64,000 nucleotides of DNA. It comes from Microcebus murinus. Lineage: Eukaryota > Chordata > Mammalia > Primates > Cheirogaleidae. The position numbers were made by a program, and so were the translations under genes. The stretch is taken from the NCBI RefSeq assembly GCF_040939455.1, contig NC_134113.1, forward strand, positions 12,138,501 to 12,202,500, given 5' to 3'. Below are positions 30,691-41,170 of the stretch, piece after piece. Under the pieces are notes generated by a model, which was not told where the DNA came from, did no database searches, and was given only the letters and a program-made list of their open reading frames with translations. Each line of letters opens with the position of its first letter. Positions within the stretch are counted from its first letter, which is position 1.

Positions 30691-32029
30691 TTTGTCCCTA
30701 AGAACTATGGGATTCCCTATGGAGGAGCCCTGCTGACCCCTTCAGCCAGGACAGGCAGTGTCCCTTCCCAGCCTCGTCCCTCCCCTCCTTGGGGACTGGC
30801 CGTACCCTGGCTCCTGCCAGCCATGCCCTCCTCCTGGTCCCAGCCCTCTCGTCCTGGCCTCCCGGGGACTGGACGGGCTTCTGCTCCGCCTCAGGGCAAA
30901 CCCCAGCTCCTGCCACTCCCTCCAGCCACCTGCGTCCGCCCCTGACCGGCTGGTGTGTCGTTCCCCTCCCTGAGCCTCAGTTTCCTCAGCCTCAAAATGA
31001 GGACAGCCATTTTGATCACTCTTAGCTCATCTTTCTATTTACCACCAAGACCCAGCTGGTGGAGGCTGCGCCTCTGGGTCCCCAGGCTCCCGGGAAAGCG
31101 GCGTGTCTCTTCAAGGCCACTAGATGGCACCCGCGGGTCACCCGTCTCTCTGCAGGCTGACCCGGGGAGGAATCCCACCTCTGGGATTACGCCCAAGGAC
31201 CTCAGCCACCTTCCTCCCCCCACTGGCACGGGCCCCTGAAAATCTGCCCGCTGGCAGAGACAGGAGGCACAGGGATTAGGGAGGGTTTGGGGGTCAGACA
31301 AACTTGCACTTGGGAGTTCCAAGGCCAGCCGTCCTCTCAGGGAGTGTCCTGGATCTCCGCTTGGCAGTGAGCTTGGTGGGTGACCCTGGGCATGTCCTGG
31401 GACCTCTTGGAGACTCAGGTTCTTCCTCTGTGAAACAGGATAACGGGTCTTTTCTCCTCGGCACCACGGAAACTGAAGGAGTCTGGGCACGGAAAATGCC
31501 CCTTCTGCCTCCTGGCAGGGAGCAAGCGTCAACGAGCACTATCTGTCACCAGTCATTAGTGCACCTTCGCAATTTAGTGTCACACCTCAGAGCCTCCTCT
31601 GGGAAGAACCTTAGGCAGGATGCCCAGAGGTCTGGGTCCGCAATCGCCTGTTCCCGCACTGCGTGACCTTTGGCAAGTCACTTCCCGTCTCTGGTCCGCT
31701 GCTTGGCCTCAGCCAACCCCAGGAGGCTGGAAGTGTCATGGAAAAACAAGGGCTTGGGAATCAGACAGACTGGAGTGTGAACCCCGCCCCCTTCTCCTCC
31801 TCCCAGCTGTGGGACCTTGGCTGTCTCTGGGCATGGATGCTAATTACCTGAGGGTTGTGATCATTTGTTCCAAATCTGTCTTGTTGGCTGCATTGTAAAT
31901 TCCATGAGGGCCGCTGGGCCCATGTCTGTGCGGCTCATCCACATAGACTCCGCGCTCAGCTCAGTGTCTGGCACCAAGTCCTCAACAAACGAGAGCTATC
32001 GTGTCGCCGTTGCTGTCACGCAGACACTC
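30691..32029. other. Intergenic, no gene
   Basis: GC-rich DNA with MIR pieces near 30960-31010, 31290-31510 ('ggtgggtgaccctgggcatgtcctgggacctcttggagactcaggttcttcctctgtgaaacagg') and 31650-31900. No gene recognised. Confidence 0.6.
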
Positions 32030-32194
32030 AGTGACAGTAGCGGGCACTGCGTGCGGAGCTGTCCCTACATCACCTGCAGTAATCCTCAGGCTTTGTCCCT
32101 ATGTCATAGACGGGGAAACTGAGGGCCAAGGAGGTTGGGTCCTTGCCTAAGGCACACAGCAGCACAGTGACAGGCACTGGGATTTGGGCCTGAG
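32030..32194 (-). repeat. MIR SINE
   Basis: 'tccctatgtcatagacggggaaactgagggccaaggaggttgggtccttgcctaaggcacacagc'. Confidence 0.8.
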
Positions 32195-32622
32195 CTCGCA
32201 ATAGCTGAATAACGGCCCCCGAAGACGCACACATCCTAACCCCCAGAACACGGTGCATGCCGCCTCACACGGCAAAGGAACTTTGCAGGTGTGATCAAGC
32301 TAAGGATCTCCAGATAGGGGCCTTATCCTGGATTATCCGGGCGGCCCGATGTAATCCCAAGGATCCTTCTAGGAGGAGGCCGGAGAGTCAGAGTGGGAAG
32401 AACGAGAGGGGACCACGGAAGCAGAAGGAGAAAGAGCGTTTGAGGTGAGGGCGAAGGCAGTATCTACGCTAGAAAAGAGGGAAACCCGCCTTGCTCACAC
32501 TTTTAAGCCGGCGAGACGGATTTTGGACTTCTGGCCTCCAGAACGGTAAGATAAGAAATGCGCGTTGTTTTAAGCTACTAAGCTCACAGCAATTTGTTAC
32601 AGAGGCAGCAGGAAGGTAATAC
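32195..32622 (+). mobile_element. MLT1-type solo LTR (ERVL-MaLR)
   Basis: Ordered MLT1 landmarks: 'gaataacggcccccgaagacgcacacatcctaacccccagaac', 'ggaactttgcaggtgtgatcaagctaagg', 'atcctggattatccgggcggcccgatgtaat', 'ttggacttctggcctccagaac' and 'ttgttttaagctactaagctcacagcaatttgttacag'. It is a solo relic with no internal retroviral region. Confidence 0.9.
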
Positions 32623-33509
32623 ACAGGCAATCGAGGTAATGTACGAAACCACCTGGCATACAGTTGAAGCTCACTAAATGCTCTTTCCTTCCCAGCACTA
32701 ACCCTTTTTCCTCTTCCAGCTACAACAGAACAGCAGAGGGGAAGGGGCCTCGAGGATATTCCAGCTCAACGGACCCATTTTGCAGACGTGATGCCCGAGG
32801 CCAGAGATAGGGAACCACTTGCCCCCGTCATGCAGAGGTGAGTGGGGCTGGGGGCGTCTCCTGGGCAGGTCCTGGGGCTGCTGGGGCTGTTCTTGTGGCC
32901 TCCAGCGCTGGGCAGCCTGGGGGAAATCACCTAGTCCAAACCCATTGCCCAAGTGAGGACACGAGCTCAGAGTGGCCCGGGAGACTGGCAACCGCTCGCC
33001 AAGCCGCCAGGGTGTGTGCAGGCCCAGACCCCGAGAGTCCTCCTGTGCAGAAGGCCCGTCCCTCCCCCTCTTGAGCACGGCTCCTCCGTGTTTGTCCCCA
33101 GCACACAGGGGCCAGCGGGTTCTGGGAAAGCCATGTCAGGGGCCCGCCCAGCTGTGGCGCAGGAATGGGGGAGAGCAGTTCCTTAGCAGCCTCCAGCCTG
33201 GGAAAACGCTGTGGCCTTCCTGTCCCCTCCCACCCTGCCCCTTCCAGGCGGCCCTGACCCCACAGCTGTGAGAAGTCCCCTGGAGGCAGCGTCCAGTGGA
33301 GCTGGGAGCAAAGAGGGCCCAGGAAGGAGGAATTTGATTTCTGATCTCCAGCTGTTAGTGGCATTACCCTGGATTACCCTAAACTGAGCCTGGGGCCCGG
33401 GGCTTGTCGAGGGACCAAGGAGTCCCACTGTCTCGCCCAGGCACCTAGAGACACAGCTGGCACCGCGACCCCCAGCGACACAGGCACTGGTCTTTACAGG
33501 AAGCATTCA
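32623..33509. other. Intergenic, no gene
   Basis: Short L2/MIR tails near 32640-32690, then GC-rich sequence containing degenerate MIR pieces ('attttgcagacgtgatgcccgaggccagagatagggaaccacttgcccccgtcatgc'). No gene recognised. Confidence 0.55.
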
Positions 33510-33670
33510 CACCCACTGCCATGCCCGGTTCTCACAACAGCCCTGCCAAGGTGAGGCTGCTACTGTCCCATTTTACAGATGAGGAAACTGAGGCTCAGAG
33601 AGAAGAAGGGACTTGCCTGAGTCAAGGTCCCATGGTAGCAGTGCTGGGACTCTGCTGACTGCATAAGCTC
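33510..33670 (-). repeat. MIR SINE
   Basis: 'attttacagatgaggaaactgaggctcagagagaagaagggacttgcctga', close to the reverse consensus. Confidence 0.9.
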
Positions 33671-33679
33671 TCGTGGGAT

Positions 33680-33860
33680 GACCCTGGACCTCACTCTGAC
33701 GCGTTCTAGCCCCGACCTCAATGGGGGACCTTAAGCAAACTCCTTCTCTGAGCCTCCACTAAGTGGGGAGATGAGAACAGCACCTAACTCGTGGGCCACC
33801 GTGTGGAATACATGAGTGAGCACTGTGCCCGGCGCATGGCAAACACCCCACGATTGCCCA
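33680..33860 (+). repeat. MIR SINE
   Basis: 'gggggaccttaagcaaactccttctctgagcctccactaagtggggagatgagaacagcacctaactc' then 'gagcactgtgcccggcgcatggcaaacac'. Back to back with an inverted MIR at 33510. Confidence 0.8.
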
Positions 33861-33899
33861 CCCGGACAGATCACCCGGCAGTCACTGGGTAACCGAAAA

Positions 33900-34140
33900 T
33901 AATACTGAGCGTGCGCCGTGTGCCCGAAACCCAGCAGACGCAAGTCCCCGCCCTCAGAGAGGACACTCTGGCTGGGGAGACAGCCAACAAACACAGTAAG
34001 GAGCACACTAAAGAGCGGGTTGGAAAGTAGTAAGTGCCGGTGGGGAGAGAGGGCCTGCTGGGCTGGGGGCATGGCCTCTGGGTCCCTGGGGGAGCAGCGT
34101 GCCAGGCAGAGGGGGAGTGAGCGGGGTGGGGGCCTGGCAC
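33900..34140 (-). repeat. L2 LINE fragment
   Basis: 'aagtccccgccctcagagaggacactctggctggggagacagccaacaaacacagtaagg' and 'gagcgggttggaaagtagtaagtgc' follow reverse L2. Confidence 0.75.
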
Positions 34141-34639
34141 GATCAAACAGCACCTGGGGAGAGGTGGGCCTGGGCCGGGGCAGGGGGAGAAAGGGGCGCA
34201 GCCTGCCTGTCCCTCAGCAAATGGGACATTTTGTTCTTCTGGCCAGATCCGGGAGTCCCCAGGGGCACACTCTGGGATTGCCCTTGTGCAGGCCTCTCCA
34301 GCTGAGATCCCTTCCCACCGCCTGGGGCAGAAGCTGTGCCGTCTCCGCCCTGGTGGAGGGATGCAGCCCCCGCCAAGGGGATGCGCGGTGTTGAGTGTAG
34401 GTGCGTGTGAGCGTGGCCCGTGCCAGTCCTTTCCTGCTCGTCTTGCTCCCTAGGGCTCCCATTCCAAGCCTGCACTTTGGGGTACAATAAGCGACTATTC
34501 ACTGCCTCACCTCCAGGGTCGCCCTGGGGGAGCAAGCAGGACGTCCAGGGCAGCTCTGTAGCTGCTGCCGTCAGCTCCTCGGCTTCATTCGAGGGGAAGG
34601 AACATCAGCCACCCACAGCCTGGCGTCTGTCCATCCTCC
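34141..34639. other. Intergenic, no gene
   Basis: GC-rich sequence with no gene or repeat that I recognise. Confidence 0.5.
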
Positions 34640-34925
34640 TCTCTGTCTGCCTGCCTTTTGGCCCAAGCATCCATCTTTCCACCCACCTACCCAGTGACTC
34701 CACCCACAGATCCAGCTATCCATCACTGGGCTGAACAACCACAGTCTTTCTGTCTGATTGCTATGGGTCCATCCTCCCATCCACCCATCCATCCAATCGC
34801 CCATCCATCCACCCATCCAATCACCATACACTCTCTCTCATCCGCCTATTGTTCTGCCCCCAAATTTCTTTCTCTGCCTGTTCATTGGTCTATCCATCCA
34901 TCCATCCATCCACCCACCCATCTCT
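34640..34925. repeat. (CCAT)n satellite
   Basis: Interrupted CCAT/CCAC units, densest at 34770-34825 and 34890-34925. It is the complement of the GGAT array at 3849-4395, so the two are in inverted orientation 30 kb apart. Confidence 0.85.
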
Positions 34926-34999
34926 CCACCCTACTTCCCACTTCTCTTCCAACCAGCTCGTTGGCCCGTCTGTTGGTCCACCCCCATTCGGGGGGCATG

Positions 35000-35260
35000 T
35001 ATGGAGGCCTTTCCTGTGTGCTCAGTGCTACGATAACAGCATCCGCAGTAACAGATTCCATCGCAGGACTTTTGTTTTATGCCAAGCACTTTGCCTGCAC
35101 TCTCATTGAACCCTCACGTCAACCTATCCCTATTTGACAAATGAGGAGAAAATGCTAGACAGTTGCCGTAGTAGTCACTTTCCGAGGTAGACACGATCAC
35201 CGTTGCGCAAATGCAGAAACCGGCCGAGCCGTTTGCCTGGAGGCCTAGCACTGAGGAAGG
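35000..35260 (-). repeat. MIR SINE
   Basis: 'tatgccaagcactttgcctgcactctcattgaaccctcacgtcaacctatccctatttgacaaatgaggag' followed by reverse MIR core remnants. Confidence 0.75.
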
Positions 35261-35569
35261 GCAGTCGGGCTTTGACCCCGAGCGCCTCACTCCTCCCCTC
35301 TGACCCCCACTGCCTGGGCTGCTGCCTCGGCAAAGAGGACCCGGTTTCCAGTCCTGGCTCCTACTGCCGGGCAGTGACTGTGCACGCTGAGTCTGGCCGG
35401 GGCCTCCATATGTCTGCGTGCTGGGGAGTGGTTTTAGACGCACGCGGATCCCTGCAGCCGTCCCTCCTTTCTTCCTGCCTCCTCCTCCTGAAGAGCCGGC
35501 AGCGTCTAGCAGAGCTGGGCCGGCTCTGAGTCTCAGACGCGGCCCGGCCCAGTGTGGACCCACCCGTGG

Positions 35570-35800
35570 CACCATTTCACTCGCTCGCTCAACAGATACC
35601 CTTCCCTGAGTGTGCACCGTGCCCGGGCCCAGCCCTGGGGATGACTCAGGGCCGAGCAGCGCACAGCCAGGTGGAAGGGGGGGGAAGGGGAGAGTCCCAT
35701 GGGGCACCAGCCTGCTGCGGGACCTCACCATTTCCCTCAGTTTTCTCATCTGCGAAATGGGCTAGTCATACCCACCTCAGGGGGTCAAATGAAGTAAGTG
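35570..35800. repeat. L2 (-) and MIR (+) fragments
   Basis: 'cgctcgctcaacagatacccttccctgagtgtgcaccgtgcccggg' is reverse L2. It is followed by a forward MIR: 'gggacctcaccatttccctcagttttctcatctgcgaaatggg'. Confidence 0.7.
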
Positions 35801-36149
35801 TGAACACACCCAACACCCCTCTGCTCTCCCTTCCCGCCAGGAAGCAACAGGGCTGGACTTGAGCGGAGGTCCCCAAGGCAGACTGGTGGGCGGCCTCAGG
35901 GGCAGGAACCCCCGGAACCGCATGCATGTTGTGTGTGCACCTGCAGTCTTCCCCCAGAAGGTCCTCCTCTTCCATCAGATCCTGGAGGGGTCTGTGACCT
36001 CGTTACTCATGATGATGATAAGCCTTTACTGAGCGCCGTCGCTGAGTCCGCGCAGTGCTGGGCTCTCGGCACACCTGACCCCACCCAGCCTCAGCGGGCA
36101 GCAGGTCCAGCAGTGGTGGAGCGCAGGCGTCCCGGAGCCTCACCGTCTG

Positions 36150-36330
36150 GGGCCCGGCCCTGGCCCCAGTACTTCCCAGCTGTGTGACCTTGGGCAGGTT
36201 GCCTAACCACTCTGTGCTTCAGTTTCTTGAGACCTAAATAAGGATGACACCAGCATCTGCTTCCTAAGGTTGCTTGGAGGATTAATGACAGGCACGGAGC
36301 TTAGGAGCATGCCCGTCCCTGAGTAACGCT
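36150..36330 (+). repeat. MIR SINE
   Basis: 'cttcccagctgtgtgaccttgggcaggttgcctaaccactctgtgcttcagtttcttgagacctaaataaggatgacac', near consensus. Confidence 0.9.
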
Positions 36331-36589
36331 CAGTGGGTATCTGTCAACGTGGATGAGGAAACGGAGCCTCCGAGAGGTAAAGGAGCTTGTCTGGCGTCAA
36401 GCAGCCCGGAGAGCCCGGATTCCAACACACGGAGCCCTCGTACACGCTCAGAGTGAGCCCCCGAGAGGACCTGGCCCGAGCCCCACCCCGGTTCTGGCAT
36501 CCAGGCCTCTAGATTTTACTCTTGTCCGATCCAGACAAAGTGGGGGGCTGGCCTGGCTGGTCTGTGACGTTTCCTGCCACTTCTGCCCC

Positions 36590-36800
36590 GGGGGGCTTCT
36601 CCGTGGGCGTCCTTGTCCAGGGCCTGGCCGGCAGGCTGACCCCTCCAGAGAATCGGGGGAGGAGGAGCGGGGGGCAAGAGCACGTGCGGCGCCCGAGCGT
36701 GTGCGCAGCCCTGCCCCTCCCCGGCGCCCACGGTGCAGCTCCCAGGGCTCCCTGCACGGCGCCCCCGCAGGCGCGCTCCCTCCGGTGCCATGTGACGCCA
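36590..36800. promoter_or_regulatory. Short CpG-dense patch
   Basis: About 15 CpGs in the 120 bp of 36661-36780, including 'cacgtgcggcgcccgagcgtgtgcgc'. Too short for a confident island; no attached gene is visible. Confidence 0.3.
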
Positions 36801-36914
36801 GGGGTGGTGTGGGAGGGAGGAGGATTTGAGCTCCGGCTGACTGACAGCTTTCCCTCCAGGAACTCGGGGAGCCCCCGGGCTGCAGCCCTCAGAGCTTCGA
36901 ACAGACTAGGACAC

Positions 36915-37040
36915 AGAGCTGTGCTCTGCTGGGTCACTTCCCAGCTTAGTGGGATCTCAGGCTCTGGGCCTCAGTTTGCTCATCCACAAAATGGGGGCAA
37001 CACTTGCTCCTTCATCCTCTGGCCATGGTGACGGTGACAG
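36915..37040 (+). repeat. MIR SINE fragment
   Basis: 'ggtcacttcccagcttagtgggatctcaggctctgggcctcagtttgctcatccacaaaatgggggcaac'. Confidence 0.75.
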
Positions 37041-37494
37041 CAGAACGTGTACTCGAAAACACCCAGCCCCGAGTGGACGCTGGATCCTGCCACTTACTTC
37101 CCACCCCTGTTCCCCTGTGGAGGCTGAGAGGGTCCCAGGCCTGCCATGAGAAGTGGTGTCCTTTGGCATCTTGTCGCAGGGACAGGAGTTCAGCTGTGGC
37201 AACGGCTGGAGGCCCGGAGTGGACCGAGGTGTCCTGTGCAGGTGCAGAAACCGGGTTCTTGACATCGGGGCAGCTGCTCAGGACCGCCTGCTCTGCAAGC
37301 CCGCTGGCTCTGTGCATGAGGTCCTCAGCCCGCACTGGGCCTCAGTTGCCCTTTCATCAGCGGGGTCCCCGAGACCTCCGCCCGCTGTGACATCCCATGA
37401 GCCGGGTGGGATCTCAAAGGCTTGGAGATGAAGGCTTTATTGGACAAAACCTGGGGCTGGGGAGGGTGGAGTTGGGGGCCTCGTCTCCACCTGC
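37041..37494. other. Intergenic, no gene
   Basis: No gene recognised; MIR-like tail 'actgggcctcagttgccctttcatcag' near 37335. Confidence 0.5.
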
Positions 37495-37960
37495 ACATTT
37501 GCTCATCCCATCACTCCTTCAACAGACACCCATCAGACACCTACTGTGCGCCAGGTGTGGGTGCTGGGGACGCAGCCATGAATGAGGCCACGACCTGCTG
37601 GAGCTCCAGTTCTGGAGGGGCCGCCGGACTCCGGACAGCAGGCGATGATGAGAACGCTGAAGGAAAATCAAGCATCAGGACGCGATGTGGGGTCACTGGG
37701 GTGCTCATGAGGTAGGAGGGTCAGAGAAGGCACTTCCTAGGGGAGACACTTGAGCAGGACCCCGACAGAAGTCAGCGGGAGCCATGCAGACATCCGGGTA
37801 CCTGCTGGGCGTGTTGGAGGGCCAGGGAGAAGGCACTGGGGCTCGGCAAGGAGCCAGGAAGGGGCAAGGTAAGGGCAGGGGGTGATATGGAGCTTGGAGG
37901 GGCTGGGGAGGGGTCCCCCAGGCCCAGCCTTGCCTCATAGGCCTGGGGAGGGGAGCATTC
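37495..37960 (-). repeat. L2 LINE
   Basis: 'tccttcaacagacacccatcagacacctactgtgcgccaggtgtgggtgctggggacgcagccatgaatgaggc' then 'aaggcacttcctaggggagacacttgagcagg', ordered as reverse L2. Confidence 0.8.
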
Positions 37961-38249
37961 TTTGGGATCACTCCTCTGAGACCCCTGCCCTTGAGGGGTC
38001 TTCTAACTTGAACTTAGAAGATGGACAAGAACATGCCTTGAAACTCTGAGTCCAGCCGAAGAGCCTTCCAGCAGCACGAGGCCACCTGGTGCGGCCCCCG
38101 GGGTTCACACAGCCCCCTCGCAGACGAAGAAGGTGAGGCTCAGAGCGGGGCGGCGGCGACCTCCCCAGGACCCCCAGCCACGCCGTGGACCTGAATCCGG
38201 AGCACACCCTTCCCGCCCTGCCATGCTGCGGCTCTTTTTCAAGATGATG

Positions 38250-38450
38250 TTTGTGAAAATTAGTCTCAGTAAAGACAGCTAAAAGGGATGGGTCGGGGAT
38301 GTTTTTAGCTGCCTGTAAGCCAGATAAAAGGTTCTGTTGTTGCAAAAATGCTTTTCTTGTGTATGCTATAAGCAACCACTAATTTCAGAAATTATCCAGC
38401 CTCGCTAAGCAGAAATGACGGGTGGCTTTTTGAATTTGGGATGAAGACGG
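38250..38450. other. AT-rich repeat-free block
   Basis: 'gtgaaaattagtctcagtaaagacagctaaaaggg' through 'taagcaaccactaatttcagaaattatcc' matches no repeat that I recognise and is clearly AT-richer than its flanks. Candidate conserved noncoding element on composition only. Confidence 0.3.
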
Positions 38451-38484
38451 GTTCTGTGTGTCTGTGTGCTGTTGCCGATGGTTT

Positions 38485-38700
38485 ACTTAGGACAGGAATC
38501 TTTTCCTGCCTTCAGTGTAGTACATTTCAAGGAGGCAGGGACCATGTCTTTTCTATCCACGCAGCCCTGGCAGAGGAGGTGCGCCATTGGCGTTTACTGA
38601 AGAGGAGGTTTCCCGAGTGGCCACAACTGTGCGATCCTCTGTCTTCACCCGTAGGTGGATGGGAGTATAGCGTGCTTGTTGAATGAATGAATGAATGAGT
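38485..38700 (+). repeat. L2 LINE 3' end
   Basis: 'caaggaggcagggaccatgtcttttctatccacgcagccctggc' and terminal 'gtgcttgttgaatgaatgaatgaatga'. Confidence 0.85.
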
Positions 38701-38947
38701 TTGGGCCAGCAAAGGCCTGACTTCGAGCTACAAGTAGCCAGGAAGCACCAGTGTGTGATCTCTGCCGAAGGTAAAGAGGAGAAGTGGCATTTTCAGGGGA
38801 GGATCACAAGGTGAATAAATAGCTGAGAAGTTGATAGAAGAAATTCCAAATCTGGGTTCCCATGCTCTGTGAATGATGCCAACCCCCCATCCCCCAGAGC
38901 TAAGATGCAGTAACATCAAAGCTACAAGGGGCCTGGATCTGTTTTCA

Positions 38948-39240
38948 CCAGGTCATGCTGCATCACAAACAGCCCCCAAATCAGTTTCTTGGAGCAATAA
39001 ATACTCATTTCCCGCTCTCGTTGCATGTCCGTGGCGGGGAGAACAGTCAACGGCTGCTGCGAGCTCGGGTCCAGGCTGTGGTCGGGGTCAGGCCCGCGCT
39101 GTGTGTCTCTCATGCCGGGGCCCAGGTGGGGTGCAGAGGGCAGGAGCACAAGAGGGCGGGGGAAAGTGAGCGGCGAAGCCACGTGTATATCTGGAAGCAT
39201 AGACGGATACACAGGCCCACATTCGGAGGGTTGAATACAG
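38948..39240 (+). repeat. Unclassified ancient interspersed repeat, copy 3
   Basis: 'gctgcatcacaaacagcccccaaatcagtttcttggagcaataaatactcatttcccgctctcg', same family as 21303 and 27707. Confidence 0.5.
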
Positions 39241-39341
39241 TCACGTGGCCAGGCCAGCCTCAACAGGCAGAGCTGGCGATGAATATTTGCTAAACGAAGA
39301 AGCACTTTGCTACCAGAATTTAGAGAACCGTGAGTCCAGTG

Positions 39342-39689
39342 GATTTTTTTTTTTTTTTTTTTTTTTTTTTGAGACAGAGTCTCACTTTGTTGCCCAGGCT
39401 AGAGTGAGTGCCGTGGTGTCACCCTAGCTCACAGCAACCTCCAACTCCTGGGCTCAAGCAATCCTACTGCCTCAGCCTCCAGAGTAGCTGGGACTACAGG
39501 CATGCGCCACCATGCCCGGCTAATTTTTTCTATACATATATTAGTTGGCCAATTAATTTCTTTCTATTTATAGTAGAGACGGGGTCTCGCTCTTGCTCAG
39601 GCTGGTCTCAAACTCCTGACCTCCAGCCATCGGCCCGCCTCGGCCTCCCAGAGTGCTAGGATTACAGGCGTGAGCCACCGCGCCCAGCC
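39342..39689 (-). mobile_element. Lemur-type Alu, full length
   Basis: Reverse Alu with a 28-T tail, 'gccgtggtgtcaccctagctcacagcaacctc', and an arm linker containing ATTAGTTGGCCAATTAATTT. The 10-bp target duplication GAGTCCAGTG occurs at 39332-39341 and 39690-39699. The long tail and perfect duplication mean a fairly young insertion. Both the linker and right arm differ from anthropoid AluJ/S/Y. Confidence 0.93.
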
Positions 39690-40029
39690 GAGTCCAGTGA
39701 TTTAAAGTGTTCTTAGAAGAGCCTCGGGGGTCCTCTCCAACCACCTCGGGCCACGGTGTGTGCGGGGAGCAGGCCGTAAAAGTAGACGGGCTCCCACCTT
39801 CAACACCACCTGTTTATCTGTTGGGCTGCCAGCTAAGTTTTCATTTGAAAGCTGCTTTAAAAAAATAATAAATAATTTTTTTAAAAAACCCAAGATGGCC
39901 AGATACAATTCCCCCATATTAGAGAGAGGAAGATCAGAGGCCCAGATGGAGACATGTATGAAGCTGAGCAGCGGTAGAGCCAGGACGTGTACCCAGCGAG
40001 AGAACTCCCCATACGGCGCCCCAGCTCAA
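39690..40029. other. Intergenic, no gene
   Basis: A MIR-like stretch near 39920-39990 and an A/T run near 39857-39890. No gene recognised. Confidence 0.5.
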
Positions 40030-41170
40030 CATGTATTCGTATATTCATTCAACAAACACTCGCCACTCAACAACTCTGGGCAAAATTCTAACAATCACGG
40101 GATTCTTCTCCATTCACTCTGCATCTTAACAACCTAGTTTGTGCCTGATTCATTCATTTGACTCAACAAACATTTTCTGAAGACCTGCTAAACATCAGGC
40201 CACGCTTTACGCATCAGGGGTATAGCAGTGAATGGAACCAATTTTCTGACCTATGGAATTGACGTTCCAGGGGAGACAGATAATATATAGAACAGGCTAG
40301 ATATATAAAGTGCAATAGGCGCTGTGAAGCCAGCTAGCAGAGAGAGGGAGTAGAGAGTGCCCAGGGGGTTATTTTGGACAAAGGAGCTAGGAAGGCCTCT
40401 TTGAACAGATGGGATTTAAGCAGAGATGTGGGTGAAGTGAGAGATGAAACCACGTGTATATCTGGAGGAATACGCGGATGCACAAGGCGGATTGGACAAA
40501 GCCAGTGCGAAGGCCTATACTTGTATACGTGTGTTCTACGCATGCCTGCATACGTGTGTGCTGCTCATGCCTACATATGTGTGCTGTCCATGCCTGCATG
40601 TGTGTGCTGCTCATGCCTACATATGTGTGCTGTCCATGCCTGCATGTGTGTGCTGCCTGTGCCTGCATGTGTGTGCTGCCCGTGCCTGCATATGTGTGTG
40701 TTGCACATGCTTGCATATGTGTGTTGCACATGTCTGCATATGTTGCACATGTCTGCATGTGTGTGCTGCACAGGACTGCATATGTGTTGCACATGTATGC
40801 ATATGTGTGTTGCGCATACCTGCATGTGTGCTGCACATGCCTGCATATGTGTGCTGCACATGCCTGCATGTGTGTGTGCTGCCCATGCCTGCATTTGTGT
40901 GCTGCACATGCCTGCATGTGTGTGTGCTGCCCATGCCTGCATTTGTGTGCTGCACATGCCTGCATGTGTGTGTGCTGCCCGTGGCTGTGTGTCAGAGACA
41001 TTGCAAGAGGCCCGGATGGGAAGGTAGCACAGCTGAGGCCAGAGGTGTGGCCGGTGCCCCGGAGGCCCCGGGGAGGAGCTGGGCTTTGCTGCTGAGCGAG
41101 GTGGGAAGCCAGTGGAAGGCTGGGCTCAGGCGGAGGTGTGATCTGCCCTGCGTGGTGTGAAGCGCCGAGA
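40030..41170 (-). repeat. L2 LINE split by a minisatellite
   Basis: Reverse L2 runs from 'cattcaacaaacac' (with a second start at 40150, 'gactcaacaaacattttctgaagacctgctaaacatcaggcc') to 'gaaggcctctttgaacagatgggatttaagcag' and 'ccagtgcgaaggcc'. It resumes after the minisatellite with 'gaggtgggaagccagtggaaggctgggctcaggcggaggtgtgatctgcc'. Confidence 0.75.
40500..40990. repeat. Minisatellite, ~20-24 bp CATGTGTG-type units
   Basis: About twenty degenerate units of the form TGCCTGCATGTGTGTGCTGC and TGCACATGCCTGCATATGTG. All six frames are largely open because the unit lacks stops; the cysteine/histidine-rich frames are not genes. Much of the sequence alternates purine and pyrimidine. Confidence 0.9.

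Noticed and set aside
40374..41160. Cys- and His-rich frames resembling metal-binding repeats
   Set aside because: Minisatellite artefact: open in all frames on both strands, no start context, period drifts.
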